Positions 25,989 to 34,785 of a DNA stretch of 64,000 bases are shown one piece after another. Under the pieces are notes generated by a model that worked only from the letters and a program-made list of their open reading frames with translations, did no database searches and was not told the origin of the DNA. The stretch lies in NCBI GenBank assembly GCA_002435755.1, contig DIYH01000028.1, positions 186,001-250,000 on the forward strand, given 5' to 3'. The position numbers and the translations under genes are program-made. Source of the stretch: Flammeovirgaceae bacterium UBA6059 (GTDB lineage: Bacteria > Bacteroidota > Bacteroidia > Cytophagales > Cyclobacteriaceae). Within the stretch, counting starts at the first letter, position 1. The number at the start of each line of letters is the position of its first letter.

Positions 25989-26648
25989 TTATCCCTCTGG
26001 TTCGTGTGGCTTGAAGGAGAATAAATCGCCCTTTTCTGTTGGAATGATCTGCAAGACATTGGTCAGTGTCAGGAGGACCATGATCTTGGATGCACGTGCC
26101 AAAGGGAGTCCCGACTTATCCGCAAAACCTTGTACTGTGAGCGTCCCTTCTTCCTCGAGACATTGCATCAGCAATCGTTCTTCCTCACCATAAGAAAAAC
26201 CAAGTTGTTTGTTACTCCGGCTATGTTTGAGCACTTCCGTCATTTCTCGGCTAGCTTGCACGCTTTTATCTTCATAGCGTACATAGGCCTTCCCCCAGCG
26301 CTGTTGGGGAGTTTCTAACGCATAATGTGGCTTACGTTTACTGGGGGAAATCTGGTAGTAGAGTATCGACCTGTTTTCATGAAGCCTGACCATGCCTGAC
26401 TTGAACTGCAGTTTCGGACGACTCAACTCCTCGATTGCCTTTTTCATTAGATAGTCGTCTTCTTCGGCATGCTTAAGACCGGAAATGTCTCCATTATCGT
26501 CAACACCCACGAGTAGCGTTCCACCGTTGGTATTGGCAAATGCCACCAACTCGCGGATCACCTTGTCAGGGTGGTTGATTTTCTTCTTAAATTCTATTCG
26601 CTCATTCTCACCCTGACGGACCAGATATTTGATCTCTCTTATGTCCAT
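25989..26648 (-). CDS. AlbA_2/Schlafen-type ATP-binding protein
   Basis: 219 residues. The N-terminal AlbA_2 (divergent AAA_4/Schlafen) domain spans about residues 8-120 with GENERIEFKKK and FANTNGGTLLVGVDDNG. A winged-helix-like region follows (about 150-205), containing LTVQGFADKSGLPLARAS. Such proteins are thought to bind nucleic acid and are often transcription regulators. It is 20 nt after the AAA ATPase gene and 86 nt before PhoH, so it may be part of one transcript. The start ATG at 26646-26648 fits MDIREIKYL. No catalytic claim is made. Confidence 0.85.
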   Translation of the reverse strand: MDIREIKYLVRQGENERIEFKKKINHPDKVIRELVAFANTNGGTLLVGVDDNGDISGLKHAEEDDYLMKKAIEELSRPKLQFKSGMVRLHENRSILYYQISPSKRKPHYALETPQQRWGKAYVRYEDKSVQASREMTEVLKHSRSNKQLGFSYGEEERLLMQCLEEEGTLTVQGFADKSGLPLARASKIMVLLTLTNVLQIIPTEKGDLFSFKPHEPEG

Positions 26649-26668
26649 CGATTCATGTCAGCCTACCT

Positions 26669-28186
26669 CTACAACTGATCTTCTTCACCAAGGTCTTCTG
26701 GCATAGAAAACATACTGCTGAGAAGATCCTTGAACTGCGATCCTTTTTCTAACTGGTGCTTGCTCAACATGCTGAATTCCGCAAGTCCGTGTAATGCAAA
26801 CTCCATCATAAAGAGTTTTTGACCACCAGAGATCCCTTTTTGAGTATCTTCAACGAGTTTTGACAATCCTGGGACTCCAGCCAAAGTAGCGGCGTACTCC
26901 GACTGTGACTGATCTACAAGCAGATCAAGACTATTACCATCACCAAACCAATTAGTAATCTCCTTGTAAGGGTTGGGCTTATCTTTCTGTTTTCTAAGTT
27001 CTTCAGGGTTTGGGAAGTAGTTGAGAAACTGAGTACGAATGGCCTTACCCAGTAGATTGTTAGCCACAATGCCCGGTCCTTCCTGCTCACCTTCATAGAC
27101 CAGCTCCACCTTGCCAGTAATGGATGGTATCACGCCTACAAAATCGCCAACACGAACATGGGTGTTATCATCACTACTCAAAAGCACACGCCTCTCCGCT
27201 GCTGCGATCAAGTTTTCTAAAGCCGAAATGGTCAACCGCGCAGACACTCCACTTTTGCTGTCGACATATTCATTGTCACGTGCCTCAAAAGCGATTTGCT
27301 CAATAAGATCATGTGATAGCTCATGCACTTCTACTTTGGCAGCCTGCTCATCAAGGACATTAGCCTCTTGTCCTGTTATCTTTTTACCAATCTCAATCGA
27401 CTTAGGATAATGTGTAATGATCTGGCTATCAATTCTGTCTTTCAAAGGAGTGACTATGCTTCCTCTATTAGTATAATCTTCAGGGTTTGCAGTAAATACA
27501 AACTGTATATCCAGAGGTAATCTCAACTTAAAACCTCGTATCTGAATATCTCCTTCCTGAAGGATGTTGAACAAAGCCACTTGTATACGAGCCTGAAGGT
27601 CCGGCAACTCGTTGATCACAAAAATACTTCTATGCGACCTAGGAATCAGACCGTAATGAATTACACGCTCGTCAGAGTAGGGCAGCTTCAAAGAAGCAGC
27701 TTTTATCGGATCTACATCTCCTATCAAATCAGCTATGGAAACATCAGGAGTAGCCAATTTTTCAGAATATCTTTCTTCCCTATGCATCCACGTTATAGGC
27801 ATCTGATCACCATGCTCTTCAATCGCATCTAAAGCGTACCTGGATATTGGTCTTAACGGATCGTCATTGAGTTCAGAACCTTTTACTATCGGAATATATT
27901 CATCTAGCAAGTGGGTCATCATTCTTGCAATACGAGTCTTTGCCTGTCCTCTCAGCCCCAGCAGGTTCATATTGTGACGTGAAAGTATCGCTCTTTCGAT
28001 ATCCGGAATGACCGTATCCTCATAGCCATAGATCCCTTCAAAGACCTGTTCTTTATTCCTTAGCTTGCCAATCAGATTTCCTCTAAGCTCCTCCTTGATA
28101 CTCTTCGGCTCGTATCCAGCAGCCTTGAGCTCACCCAGGGTCTTGATCAATACTTTTTTCTCCGCAGGTATTTCCTGATAGTTCAT
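26669..28186 (-). CDS. MoxR/ChlI-like AAA+ ATPase
   Basis: 505 residues from the ATG at 28184-28186, which has AAGGAG 6 nt upstream and avoids the overlap with the VWA gene that an upstream start would create. Walker A is GLRGQAKT (77-84); Walker B lies in FVINELPDL; a sensor-1-like region reads FTANPEDYTNRG. The helix-2 insertion and the domain order match the magnesium-chelatase ChlI/MoxR class. Such ATPases work with VWA-domain proteins to remodel or load metals into other proteins. The partner VWA protein is the adjacent upstream gene (25 nt). The target is unknown. Confidence 0.9.
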   Translation of the reverse strand: MNYQEIPAEKKVLIKTLGELKAAGYEPKSIKEELRGNLIGKLRNKEQVFEGIYGYEDTVIPDIERAILSRHNMNLLGLRGQAKTRIARMMTHLLDEYIPIVKGSELNDDPLRPISRYALDAIEEHGDQMPITWMHREERYSEKLATPDVSIADLIGDVDPIKAASLKLPYSDERVIHYGLIPRSHRSIFVINELPDLQARIQVALFNILQEGDIQIRGFKLRLPLDIQFVFTANPEDYTNRGSIVTPLKDRIDSQIITHYPKSIEIGKKITGQEANVLDEQAAKVEVHELSHDLIEQIAFEARDNEYVDSKSGVSARLTISALENLIAAAERRVLLSSDDNTHVRVGDFVGVIPSITGKVELVYEGEQEGPGIVANNLLGKAIRTQFLNYFPNPEELRKQKDKPNPYKEITNWFGDGNSLDLLVDQSQSEYAATLAGVPGLSKLVEDTQKGISGGQKLFMMEFALHGLAEFSMLSKHQLEKGSQFKDLLSSMFSMPEDLGEEDQL

Positions 28187-28211
28187 CAATTCTCCTTTTG
28201 TATAGTTGCGA

Positions 28212-29309
28212 TTAGTATGTCTTTCTTCGATTGCGACGATAGTCCTCGAAGACCAGATCACCAAGCCCTTTCAGACTGCTATAGTAAGCATTGCCATTAT
28301 TGACCTGGGTAAACTCTCTTACAAACTGCTTCAAGTATGGGTCTGAGGCAATCATGAAGGTGGTGATCGGGATTTTTATTTTGCGACACTGAGCAGCAAG
28401 ATTCAATGTTTTGTTCAGTATCTGCGGATCTAGTCCAAAGCTATTCTTATAATACTTAATACCAACCTTCATGCAAGTAGGCTTACCATCTGTGATCATA
28501 AAGATCTGTTTGTTCGCATTTTTTCTTCGTCGCAATATATCCATAGCAAGCTCCAGACCTGCTATGGTATTGGTATGATACGGTCCTACATTCAGGTAGG
28601 GTAAGTCCTTGATCTCGATCTGCCAAGAGTCATTACCAAATACAATCACATCGAGTGTGTCCTTCGGATATTTTTTTGTGACCAATTCGGCCAGCGCCAT
28701 GGCTACTTTTTTCGCAGGTGTGATACGATCTTCACCATACAGTATCATCGAGTGACTGATATCGATCATCAGCACAGTTGATGTCTGTGTCTTGTACTCT
28801 TTCTCTACAATTTCCAGATCGTCCTCAGTCAACCGAAAATCACCATACCCATGATTGATCTGGGCATTGCGTATAGAGTCCGTCATGCTTATCTGATCCA
28901 GTGTATCACCAAATTGGTAATCACGTCGATCAGTACTAAGCTCGTCACCTGTACCTGAGAAGTTCGTGCGATGCTGCCCGCGGTTTGACTTTTTAAGCTT
29001 CCCAAATATCTCCTCCAAAGCACTCTTACGGATCGACTGTTCACTCTTAGCAGACAGCTTGATCTCTCCCGTTTGGTTATCATCGGTGATGTAACCCTTG
29101 GCTTTCAAGTCTTCAATAAAATCACCAATACCATATTGCGGATTAGTGATGTTGTATTGCTTGTCAAGGTTGGTAAGCCAACTCAGCGCCTCACTCACAT
29201 CACCAGAGGTAATGACTACCAGCTGCTGAAAAATGTCCAGCAGATTATCAAATGTGGTCTTTTCTTTGTCCTTACCAGGAATGAATTTCGTAAATCGATA
29301 ACCACGCAT
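28212..29309 (-). CDS. VWA-domain protein, partner of the AAA+ ATPase
   Basis: 365 residues with a C-terminal von Willebrand A domain from about 175. The MIDAS motif DISHS gives D183, S185 and S187, and the later threonine and aspartate positions are in NTIAGLE and ITDGKP. Residues 1-170 are helical and charged (a segment RGQHRTNFSGTGDEL is low-complexity). This resembles the ChlD/CoxE-type VWA partners of MoxR ATPases. The gene runs straight into the ATPase gene. It likely carries the substrate-specific half of a MoxR-VWA chaperone; no substrate gene is recognisable. Confidence 0.9.
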   Translation of the reverse strand: MRGYRFTKFIPGKDKEKTTFDNLLDIFQQLVVITSGDVSEALSWLTNLDKQYNITNPQYGIGDFIEDLKAKGYITDDNQTGEIKLSAKSEQSIRKSALEEIFGKLKKSNRGQHRTNFSGTGDELSTDRRDYQFGDTLDQISMTDSIRNAQINHGYGDFRLTEDDLEIVEKEYKTQTSTVLMIDISHSMILYGEDRITPAKKVAMALAELVTKKYPKDTLDVIVFGNDSWQIEIKDLPYLNVGPYHTNTIAGLELAMDILRRRKNANKQIFMITDGKPTCMKVGIKYYKNSFGLDPQILNKTLNLAAQCRKIKIPITTFMIASDPYLKQFVREFTQVNNGNAYYSSLKGLGDLVFEDYRRNRRKTY

Positions 29310-29396
29310 ACTACCAAATATCTCCTTTCGTTTGCACTTAACAAATTGAAAGGCATTTGGATTTCATTTGAGCCAGAAAAAAGACAAAAGCAGGAT

Positions 29397-30194
29397 TTAC
29401 CCGTGAAAGTATCTTGGATCGGGATACCGGAATTCGTAACTCAATCGCTCTGCTATTGAGTGACCATCTATGATTCGCTCAATCCCATCATCACTGAAGG
29501 TCGGCATCTCAAAATCAAATATTCGGCTGTTGATCTTATAAACCTCTTTTCGTGTCGGATGCTCCGGCGCAACCAAATTATAGATGCCTGTGATGCATGA
29601 CTTGACAATACACTCTATGAGAGCTGCCGCGTCTTTCTGGTGGATATAATTGACTGGCTGTTGAGCACCACTCACCTGCTTACCAGCAAAATACCTACCC
29701 GAAACTCTGTTCTCACCCATCAGGCCCCCACATCGCAGAATAGCACTATGGCCCCTCTCCAAAACGAGTCTTTCGGCATTGTAAAGAGTCTGATTGCCCG
29801 TGTTCTGCTCAGTCAAAATATAGGCTTCATCATATTTCCCTGATAAGGACGGATAGACGGAAGTGCTACTGATATAGACTAAATGAACTTCTGAAGGCAG
29901 TTTCTTGAGTAGGTTAGCTATCTGATTAACATGGTAAACTGGTCCGTACTTCCGTACACCTAGTGGTATTGCAATAATGAAGGTATTAGCCTGCCATAGC
30001 ATATCATTGTCACACTCCAGCGAGTGCTCACCTAGCCTTAGCAGTACCGGTGTAACCTCAATATCAGAGAGCGTTGAAAGCTTGTCTTTAGTCGTGGTAC
30101 TCCCAAAAACATGGTAGTCCCTAGCTACAAGTAGTTGCGCAAGCGGCAGGCCGAGCCAACCGCAACCAATTACAGATATACTATGAGAAGACAT
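29397..30194 (-). CDS. SDR-like NAD(P)-binding protein (YeeZ-type)
   Basis: 265 residues. The Rossmann motif GCGWLGLPLA is at 10-19, followed by strands typical of extended SDR/epimerase-like proteins. The segment YISSTSVYP marks the catalytic-type serine region, but the usual YxxxK is not obvious (LYNAERLVLE follows). This fits the YeeZ-like atypical SDR group. The ATG follows the T-tract of a terminator-like hairpin directly (see 30195-30217), so expression probably depends on read-through or a promoter inside that element. Substrate unknown. Confidence 0.85.
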   Translation of the reverse strand: MSSHSISVIGCGWLGLPLAQLLVARDYHVFGSTTTKDKLSTLSDIEVTPVLLRLGEHSLECDNDMLWQANTFIIAIPLGVRKYGPVYHVNQIANLLKKLPSEVHLVYISSTSVYPSLSGKYDEAYILTEQNTGNQTLYNAERLVLERGHSAILRCGGLMGENRVSGRYFAGKQVSGAQQPVNYIHQKDAAALIECIVKSCITGIYNLVAPEHPTRKEVYKINSRIFDFEMPTFSDDGIERIIDGHSIAERLSYEFRYPDPRYFHG

Positions 30195-30217
30195 AAAAAA
30201 ACCACCCGTAGGTGGTT
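30195..30217 (-). terminator. intrinsic terminator after the fatty acid hydroxylase gene
   Basis: On the minus strand AACCACC-TACG-GGTGGTT (30217 to 30200) forms a perfect 7-bp stem with a 4-nt loop, merging into a run of seven T (30201 to 30195). This is 11 nt after the hydroxylase stop. The T-run ends at the ATG of the next gene, leaving no untranslated leader behind a terminator. Confidence 0.8.
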
Positions 30218-30227
30218 CGAATGTTTT

Positions 30228-30860
30228 TTACTTTCTAGGCATGGTCCGAAAGATCACGTCCCACAATGGCGATGAAACACCAAATGCACGATCATGCTCT
30301 TTGTAGTGATGGATACCATGGTGTATCCATAGAATCTTAAGGAAATTCTTGGGCGGCTGAAATGCATGCACTGAATAGTGTACACCAAGATATGAAGCAT
30401 ACCCCATTAAAAAGCCAGGAAGGAATCCGTATACGAGGTTACCCATTATGAAATAGAACAGAAAATAGAAAATAGTAGACAAGGTAAGGCTCAATAGCGG
30501 AGGCATTGCAAGGCGGTCCTTATCCTTAGGATAGTCATGATGAATACCATGTACTGTATAAGCTATCTTCTCCCTTCTCGGAGTGGTAGGTGCCAAATGA
30601 AACAGATATCTGTGCATCACATACTCAAGTAGTGTGAAAGACAACATACCTGCTATAAACAAGCCGATAACGGTCAATACTCCAAAACCAAAATTGTCTA
30701 CTCCATAATAGATCAATCCCGCAGAGATGAACGTGAATAATGTCAACGGTACAGCAATATGAGTCCTGGTCAATCGCTCTAGAATGGGGTTCTCAAACAT
30801 CCGCCCGGTACCGGTATTTTTGGGCATTTTCTTTGCCTTTAGCGTCTCTACTTGTGCCAT
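30228..30860 (-). CDS. fatty acid hydroxylase superfamily membrane protein
   Basis: 210 residues, about four membrane helices and the histidine clusters of the di-iron hydroxylase/desaturase family: H83xxxxH88, H104xxHH108, H161xxxH165 and H180-H181xxHH185 with H189. The short length and motif spacing match the bacterial fatty acid 2-hydroxylase group rather than sterol desaturases. It could hydroxylate acyl chains of membrane sphingolipids or lipid A-type lipids, which Bacteroidota make, but no lipid gene is adjacent. An exact -7 element lies just upstream (30877-30884) and a terminator just downstream, so it is a single-gene unit. Confidence 0.88.
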   Translation of the reverse strand: MAQVETLKAKKMPKNTGTGRMFENPILERLTRTHIAVPLTLFTFISAGLIYYGVDNFGFGVLTVIGLFIAGMLSFTLLEYVMHRYLFHLAPTTPRREKIAYTVHGIHHDYPKDKDRLAMPPLLSLTLSTIFYFLFYFIMGNLVYGFLPGFLMGYASYLGVHYSVHAFQPPKNFLKILWIHHGIHHYKEHDRAFGVSSPLWDVIFRTMPRK

Positions 30861-30876
30861 AGGTCTCTTTTTTCGG

Positions 30877-30884
30877 CAAATTTA
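30877..30884 (-). promoter_or_regulatory. -7 promoter element of the hydroxylase gene
   Basis: TAAATTTG on the minus strand, an exact TAnnTTTG match 17 nt before the ATG at 30860. A TTTG (30912 to 30909) lies upstream at slightly more than the usual spacing. The predicted leader is very short. Confidence 0.5.
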
Positions 30885-30922
30885 ACTGATAAACGAATAG
30901 GTTGGAAGCAAATCCTCCAAAT

Positions 30923-32071
30923 CTAATTGACTACTACATGCTTAGCCTGAAAGGCCTCTAACACCTCGTTGTAATAGTCCTCGTATTTGGGGAGAATATT
31001 GCTAATCTCGAATTCTTTAGCCCTGTTGAGAGCACCTTCTTTGAAATTTTTCAAATGACGTTCATCCAGAATGTGGATCGCTTTTTCCGCCATGTATTTG
31101 ACATCTCCCACCGGACAAAGGAATCCTGTTACACCATCCACATTTAATTCCGGTAGGCCCCCTGCGTTGGTAGAAATGACAGGCACCTCACACGCCATAG
31201 CTTCCAACGCCGCAAGTCCGAAACTCTCCTTCTCTGAAGTCATCAAAAACAGGTCTGCTACTGAAAGTACTTCTTCCACTTGTTCCAGCTTGCCAAGGAA
31301 CCGGACGTCTTCGAACGTGCAGGTCTCACGTGCAAGGTTCTCCATTCGGGTACGCTCAGGACCATCTCCCACTAGCAGTAGCTTAGCTGGCATATGCTCG
31401 CGAACTATATTGAACACTGCAATAACATCCTCTACCCGTTTCACTTTACGAAAGTTAGATGTATGTACGAGTAGTCGTTCTCCATTAGGACAGATAGCCA
31501 ACTTGAAATGGTCTTTCTTTTGTTTCTTAAAGCGATCAATGTCTACAAAATTCGGGATCACCTTAATGTCTTGTGTCACTTCAAAATGCTCTAGTGTATC
31601 TCTTTTAAGATCTTCAGATACAGCAGTCACACCATTTGACTTATTGATCGAGTAGGTCACCACCGGCTCAAATGAAGAATCCTTGCCCACAAGGGTAATA
31701 TCTGTACCGTGTAGTGTGGTGATCACCGGTATATCCATACCCTTAGTCTTCAATATCTCCTGGGCCAGTATGGCTGCTGAAGCATGAGGAATGGCATAGT
31801 GCACATGCAACAGATCGAGGCTTTCAAATTGGGCTACCTCCACCATCTTGCTCGCCAGTGCCAGCTCATAAGGTGGAAAATCGAACAAAGGGTAGGGTTT
31901 GAGGCTTACCTCGTGATAAAAAAGATTCTCGTTGAAAAAATCGAGGCGTGTGGGCTGTGAATAAGTTATGAAATGAACCTGATGCCTTTCCTTGGCCAAT
32001 GCCTTACCGAGCTCTGTGGCAACTACTCCGCTACCACCATACGTCGGATAACAAACAATTCCTATTTTCAT
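30923..32071 (-). CDS. bshA: N-acetyl-alpha-D-glucosaminyl L-malate synthase
   Basis: 382 residues, a GT4-type glycosyltransferase with the N-terminal start MKIGIVCYPTYGGSGVVATEL in two parts and HVHYAIPHASAA. A UDP-sugar domain follows in the C-terminal half (LVHTSNFRKVKR, EKESFGLAALEAMACEVPVI). These strings are characteristic of BshA, which joins UDP-GlcNAc and L-malate in the first step of bacillithiol synthesis in the cytoplasm. It is 63 nt downstream from, and divergent in function to, the hydroxylase. BshB and BshC are not in this window. Confidence 0.95.
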   Translation of the reverse strand: MKIGIVCYPTYGGSGVVATELGKALAKERHQVHFITYSQPTRLDFFNENLFYHEVSLKPYPLFDFPPYELALASKMVEVAQFESLDLLHVHYAIPHASAAILAQEILKTKGMDIPVITTLHGTDITLVGKDSSFEPVVTYSINKSNGVTAVSEDLKRDTLEHFEVTQDIKVIPNFVDIDRFKKQKKDHFKLAICPNGERLLVHTSNFRKVKRVEDVIAVFNIVREHMPAKLLLVGDGPERTRMENLARETCTFEDVRFLGKLEQVEEVLSVADLFLMTSEKESFGLAALEAMACEVPVISTNAGGLPELNVDGVTGFLCPVGDVKYMAEKAIHILDERHLKNFKEGALNRAKEFEISNILPKYEDYYNEVLEAFQAKHVVVN

Positions 32072-32115
32072 AAGGTCGTGAAACAGCTTGCTAACAAGCC
32101 ATGTTTTAAAAATGT

Positions 32116-34665
32116 TCAGTCATCAGACGAATTACCATGAACGATTGACTCGTAGATGACATCTTGAATCTTAGTACGCACATTCATTCTGATAAGTTTG
32201 CCGTTACCCGCATCTGGGTAGGTGCGGTTCGACAAAAAAATGTAGATCAACTCCTCTGCAGGATCTACCCAAACTGCCGTACCCGTAAATCCTGTATGAC
32301 CAAAAGTACTTGAAGAGCAGTATTTGGAAGTGTTATCTACTTTGTTTGAAGGCTTGTCCCAACCCAAACCTCTACGATTGTTTTTATAATGCGGCTTAGT
32401 GAATTCACTGACAGTCTCGGGCTGAAAATATTGGTAGCCACCATAATACCCCTTGTTTAAGTGCATCTGCATGAGCTTGGCTAGCTCATTGGAATTACTG
32501 AAGATACCAGCGTGTCCTGCTACACCTCCGACAAAAGCAGCATTCTGATCATGTACATTTCCCCAGATAGTGGTGTTACGATAATAATGGTCTTGCTCAG
32601 TGGGCGCTATGTTGCTTCTGTCAAATACGCACAATGGATTGTAAGCGAGCCTGTCAATCCCTAAAGGGTCGTAAATATTCTGATCTAAAAAATCATCCAG
32701 AGACTGATTAAGTATTTGTTCTGCCAGTCTTTTGAGTAACATAAAGCCAATATCACTATATCGGTATTTTGGTTCGTTGGCTAATCGGACATCATCCGAG
32801 ATGATCCAATTCCATAACGAGTCGGCCACACCTTGTTTCATATATAGACCCGGTACCACAGAATGATCGTACTCCGCCAGCCGCTGCTCACTGTAGTATT
32901 CATCGGAAAACTTTCGTCGCTTATCCATTGTTTTCCGCCAAAACGGGTAATAAGGAGGCAGGCCTGATTGGTGTGCCAATATTTGTCTGATGATCAGCTC
33001 ACCTTTAGGCTCACCTTCCAGTTCGGGAAAGTACTTATGAATCGGATCATCGAGGCTTATCGCCTTTCTCTCAGCCAAAAACATAATTGCTTGTAGGGTG
33101 CCGGCTACTTTACTGACACTGGCTATGTCGTAAAGCGTTTGTGTATTGATAGCTTGTAAGCTGTCGTAGGTTTGATAACCGAATGCTTCATTATATACTA
33201 CGGTGTTGTTTTTCACGACCAGCACTTGGGCTCCTGGTGTTGCTCCTGCTGTGATCGCATCCGTCATTATCCCTTCAATATCCGCCAATCGATCACCATT
33301 GATCCCTACTAACTCAGGAAACCCATACCGCAATCGCCCGATACTATTGAGTCTAGTACTCTCCTGCCATTCAAGAGCAGCAGAGATATCCGTTGGTATT
33401 ACCCCATCTACATCCAAAGCCCCAAAGAAAGCCTGGGTGACAAGATCATAGGCCATAGGTACAGCCTCAAAGTTCCATATAATAGCGACTTGATCGGATA
33501 GACTGTTGAGCAAGCTTACATCATTGACATAGGCTGCCACGTATTGATGTTGGGCCAGCTCATTAATAAAACCGACCCAACTATTTCCGAGGTGAACTGA
33601 TGTCATATCTACCAGCACCCAGTCGAATTGCCCGATGTGATTGAGAAGCTCAGTGGCAGGCCGCTCACCAATCTCAAAATGCTCGATATGAGCATAACGT
33701 TCTAACCCGGACCTGAAAACTTCTCCAGCCTGATTGTCCACTGTGAGTGAGGCAATATAGTTGTCAGCAAGATTGGTAATAGGCAGATGGGTATGCTCAC
33801 CATTGCGCGCGACAAATGACTTCTGAAGAATGCTGTGAAAAGTAGCTATCCGATTCTTGTCATCAATAAGATGCTCCAATGTGCCACTACTTACTTTAGC
33901 TGTAGACACATGACCTTTATAGGTAAGGATTTTACCCGCCAGTTTTCTTAGCTCCTTCTTCTTTAGTTGATCACTTAGGACCTGATGTACCCTCTTCACT
34001 TCCTCATTACCCTGATTGATGAAGACGAGATCAAGCCCTTTTCGAAATTCCTCAGCCAAGACGTTAGCCTCTGCAGTCTTTTGATAATACTTGAACGCAA
34101 TGGGCTCTCGAATTCTAGACTTCAAGTCGACTTCCTGTGAGCGATAAAGATTCTCGGTAGAGAAAATGGATATCCCGGATCTGAGCATGCCCTTTTTATA
34201 ATTCTCCAATGGATAAACGGAAAGATGAACATTGGCACCAATGCCAGTGAGAATTTGCCCCACAGAAAAACCGTAGTTGGCAAGCAAGGTCTCATCAGAT
34301 ATGCTTGCTAAGGTGTGAGCATTAGGCAGGATAATGCTCTTGGTAAAGGCAGGATTGAGACCATCTTTGGATTCTATACCAATCCACAGTGGCATATCAC
34401 TTGCCTTGCGAAGATCAATGATCAGGTCTCTCAACTGATACGGATCACCTTCCGGTAGGATAAAGCCTCCGACATGGTATTCACTGATCATGTGAAGAGC
34501 TTCAGCTTTTGTAGCATACTTAGCGACAATCAGCTGACCGGCAAGCTGCTCATTGGATAGTGCCTTAACCCTCCGTTCTTGTTCTATCGCATCATCATAC
34601 AGGTCGTTTGACCAAAGGGGTGACGATATTAGCAAACACAATATGAGGTATATCTTTTGGAGCAT
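32116..34665 (-). CDS. truncated GH3-like region fused to serine beta-lactamase domain
   Basis: 849 residues from the ATG at 34663-34665 (the frame is open 54 nt further up), with signal peptide ending SSPLWS-ND. Residues about 35-235 resemble the first part of a GH3 N-domain (LAGQLIVAKYATK, VGGFILPEGD, ANVHLSVYPLEN). The stretch that should carry KHFPGHGD and the nucleophile Asp is absent, and the sequence jumps to the domain's end (LDLVFI). A GH3 C-domain-like part follows (about 270-440). The C-terminal half is a class-C-type serine hydrolase: SVSK (Ser516/Lys519), YSD and HTG motifs. This looks like a periplasmic cell-wall hydrolase or esterase in which only the serine domain is active. 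It is 44 nt upstream of bshA. Confidence 0.85.
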   Translation of the reverse strand: MLQKIYLILCLLISSPLWSNDLYDDAIEQERRVKALSNEQLAGQLIVAKYATKAEALHMISEYHVGGFILPEGDPYQLRDLIIDLRKASDMPLWIGIESKDGLNPAFTKSIILPNAHTLASISDETLLANYGFSVGQILTGIGANVHLSVYPLENYKKGMLRSGISIFSTENLYRSQEVDLKSRIREPIAFKYYQKTAEANVLAEEFRKGLDLVFINQGNEEVKRVHQVLSDQLKKKELRKLAGKILTYKGHVSTAKVSSGTLEHLIDDKNRIATFHSILQKSFVARNGEHTHLPITNLADNYIASLTVDNQAGEVFRSGLERYAHIEHFEIGERPATELLNHIGQFDWVLVDMTSVHLGNSWVGFINELAQHQYVAAYVNDVSLLNSLSDQVAIIWNFEAVPMAYDLVTQAFFGALDVDGVIPTDISAALEWQESTRLNSIGRLRYGFPELVGINGDRLADIEGIMTDAITAGATPGAQVLVVKNNTVVYNEAFGYQTYDSLQAINTQTLYDIASVSKVAGTLQAIMFLAERKAISLDDPIHKYFPELEGEPKGELIIRQILAHQSGLPPYYPFWRKTMDKRRKFSDEYYSEQRLAEYDHSVVPGLYMKQGVADSLWNWIISDDVRLANEPKYRYSDIGFMLLKRLAEQILNQSLDDFLDQNIYDPLGIDRLAYNPLCVFDRSNIAPTEQDHYYRNTTIWGNVHDQNAAFVGGVAGHAGIFSNSNELAKLMQMHLNKGYYGGYQYFQPETVSEFTKPHYKNNRRGLGWDKPSNKVDNTSKYCSSSTFGHTGFTGTAVWVDPAEELIYIFLSNRTYPDAGNGKLIRMNVRTKIQDVIYESIVHGNSSDD

Positions 34666-34785
34666 TCTAGCGTATAGAAATAACCTATTAGATTTGTATA
34701 GAATTCGATAAACCAACATTGTTTGCTTCAGATTAGCAAATATTAATCCACTTTCAGCAGCAATATTCGATAAACGCCATTCGTC

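Noticed and set aside
31071..31655. 194-codon plus-strand frame across bshA
   Set aside because: Antisense to conserved BshA motifs; S/T/R-rich composition typical of a shadow frame.
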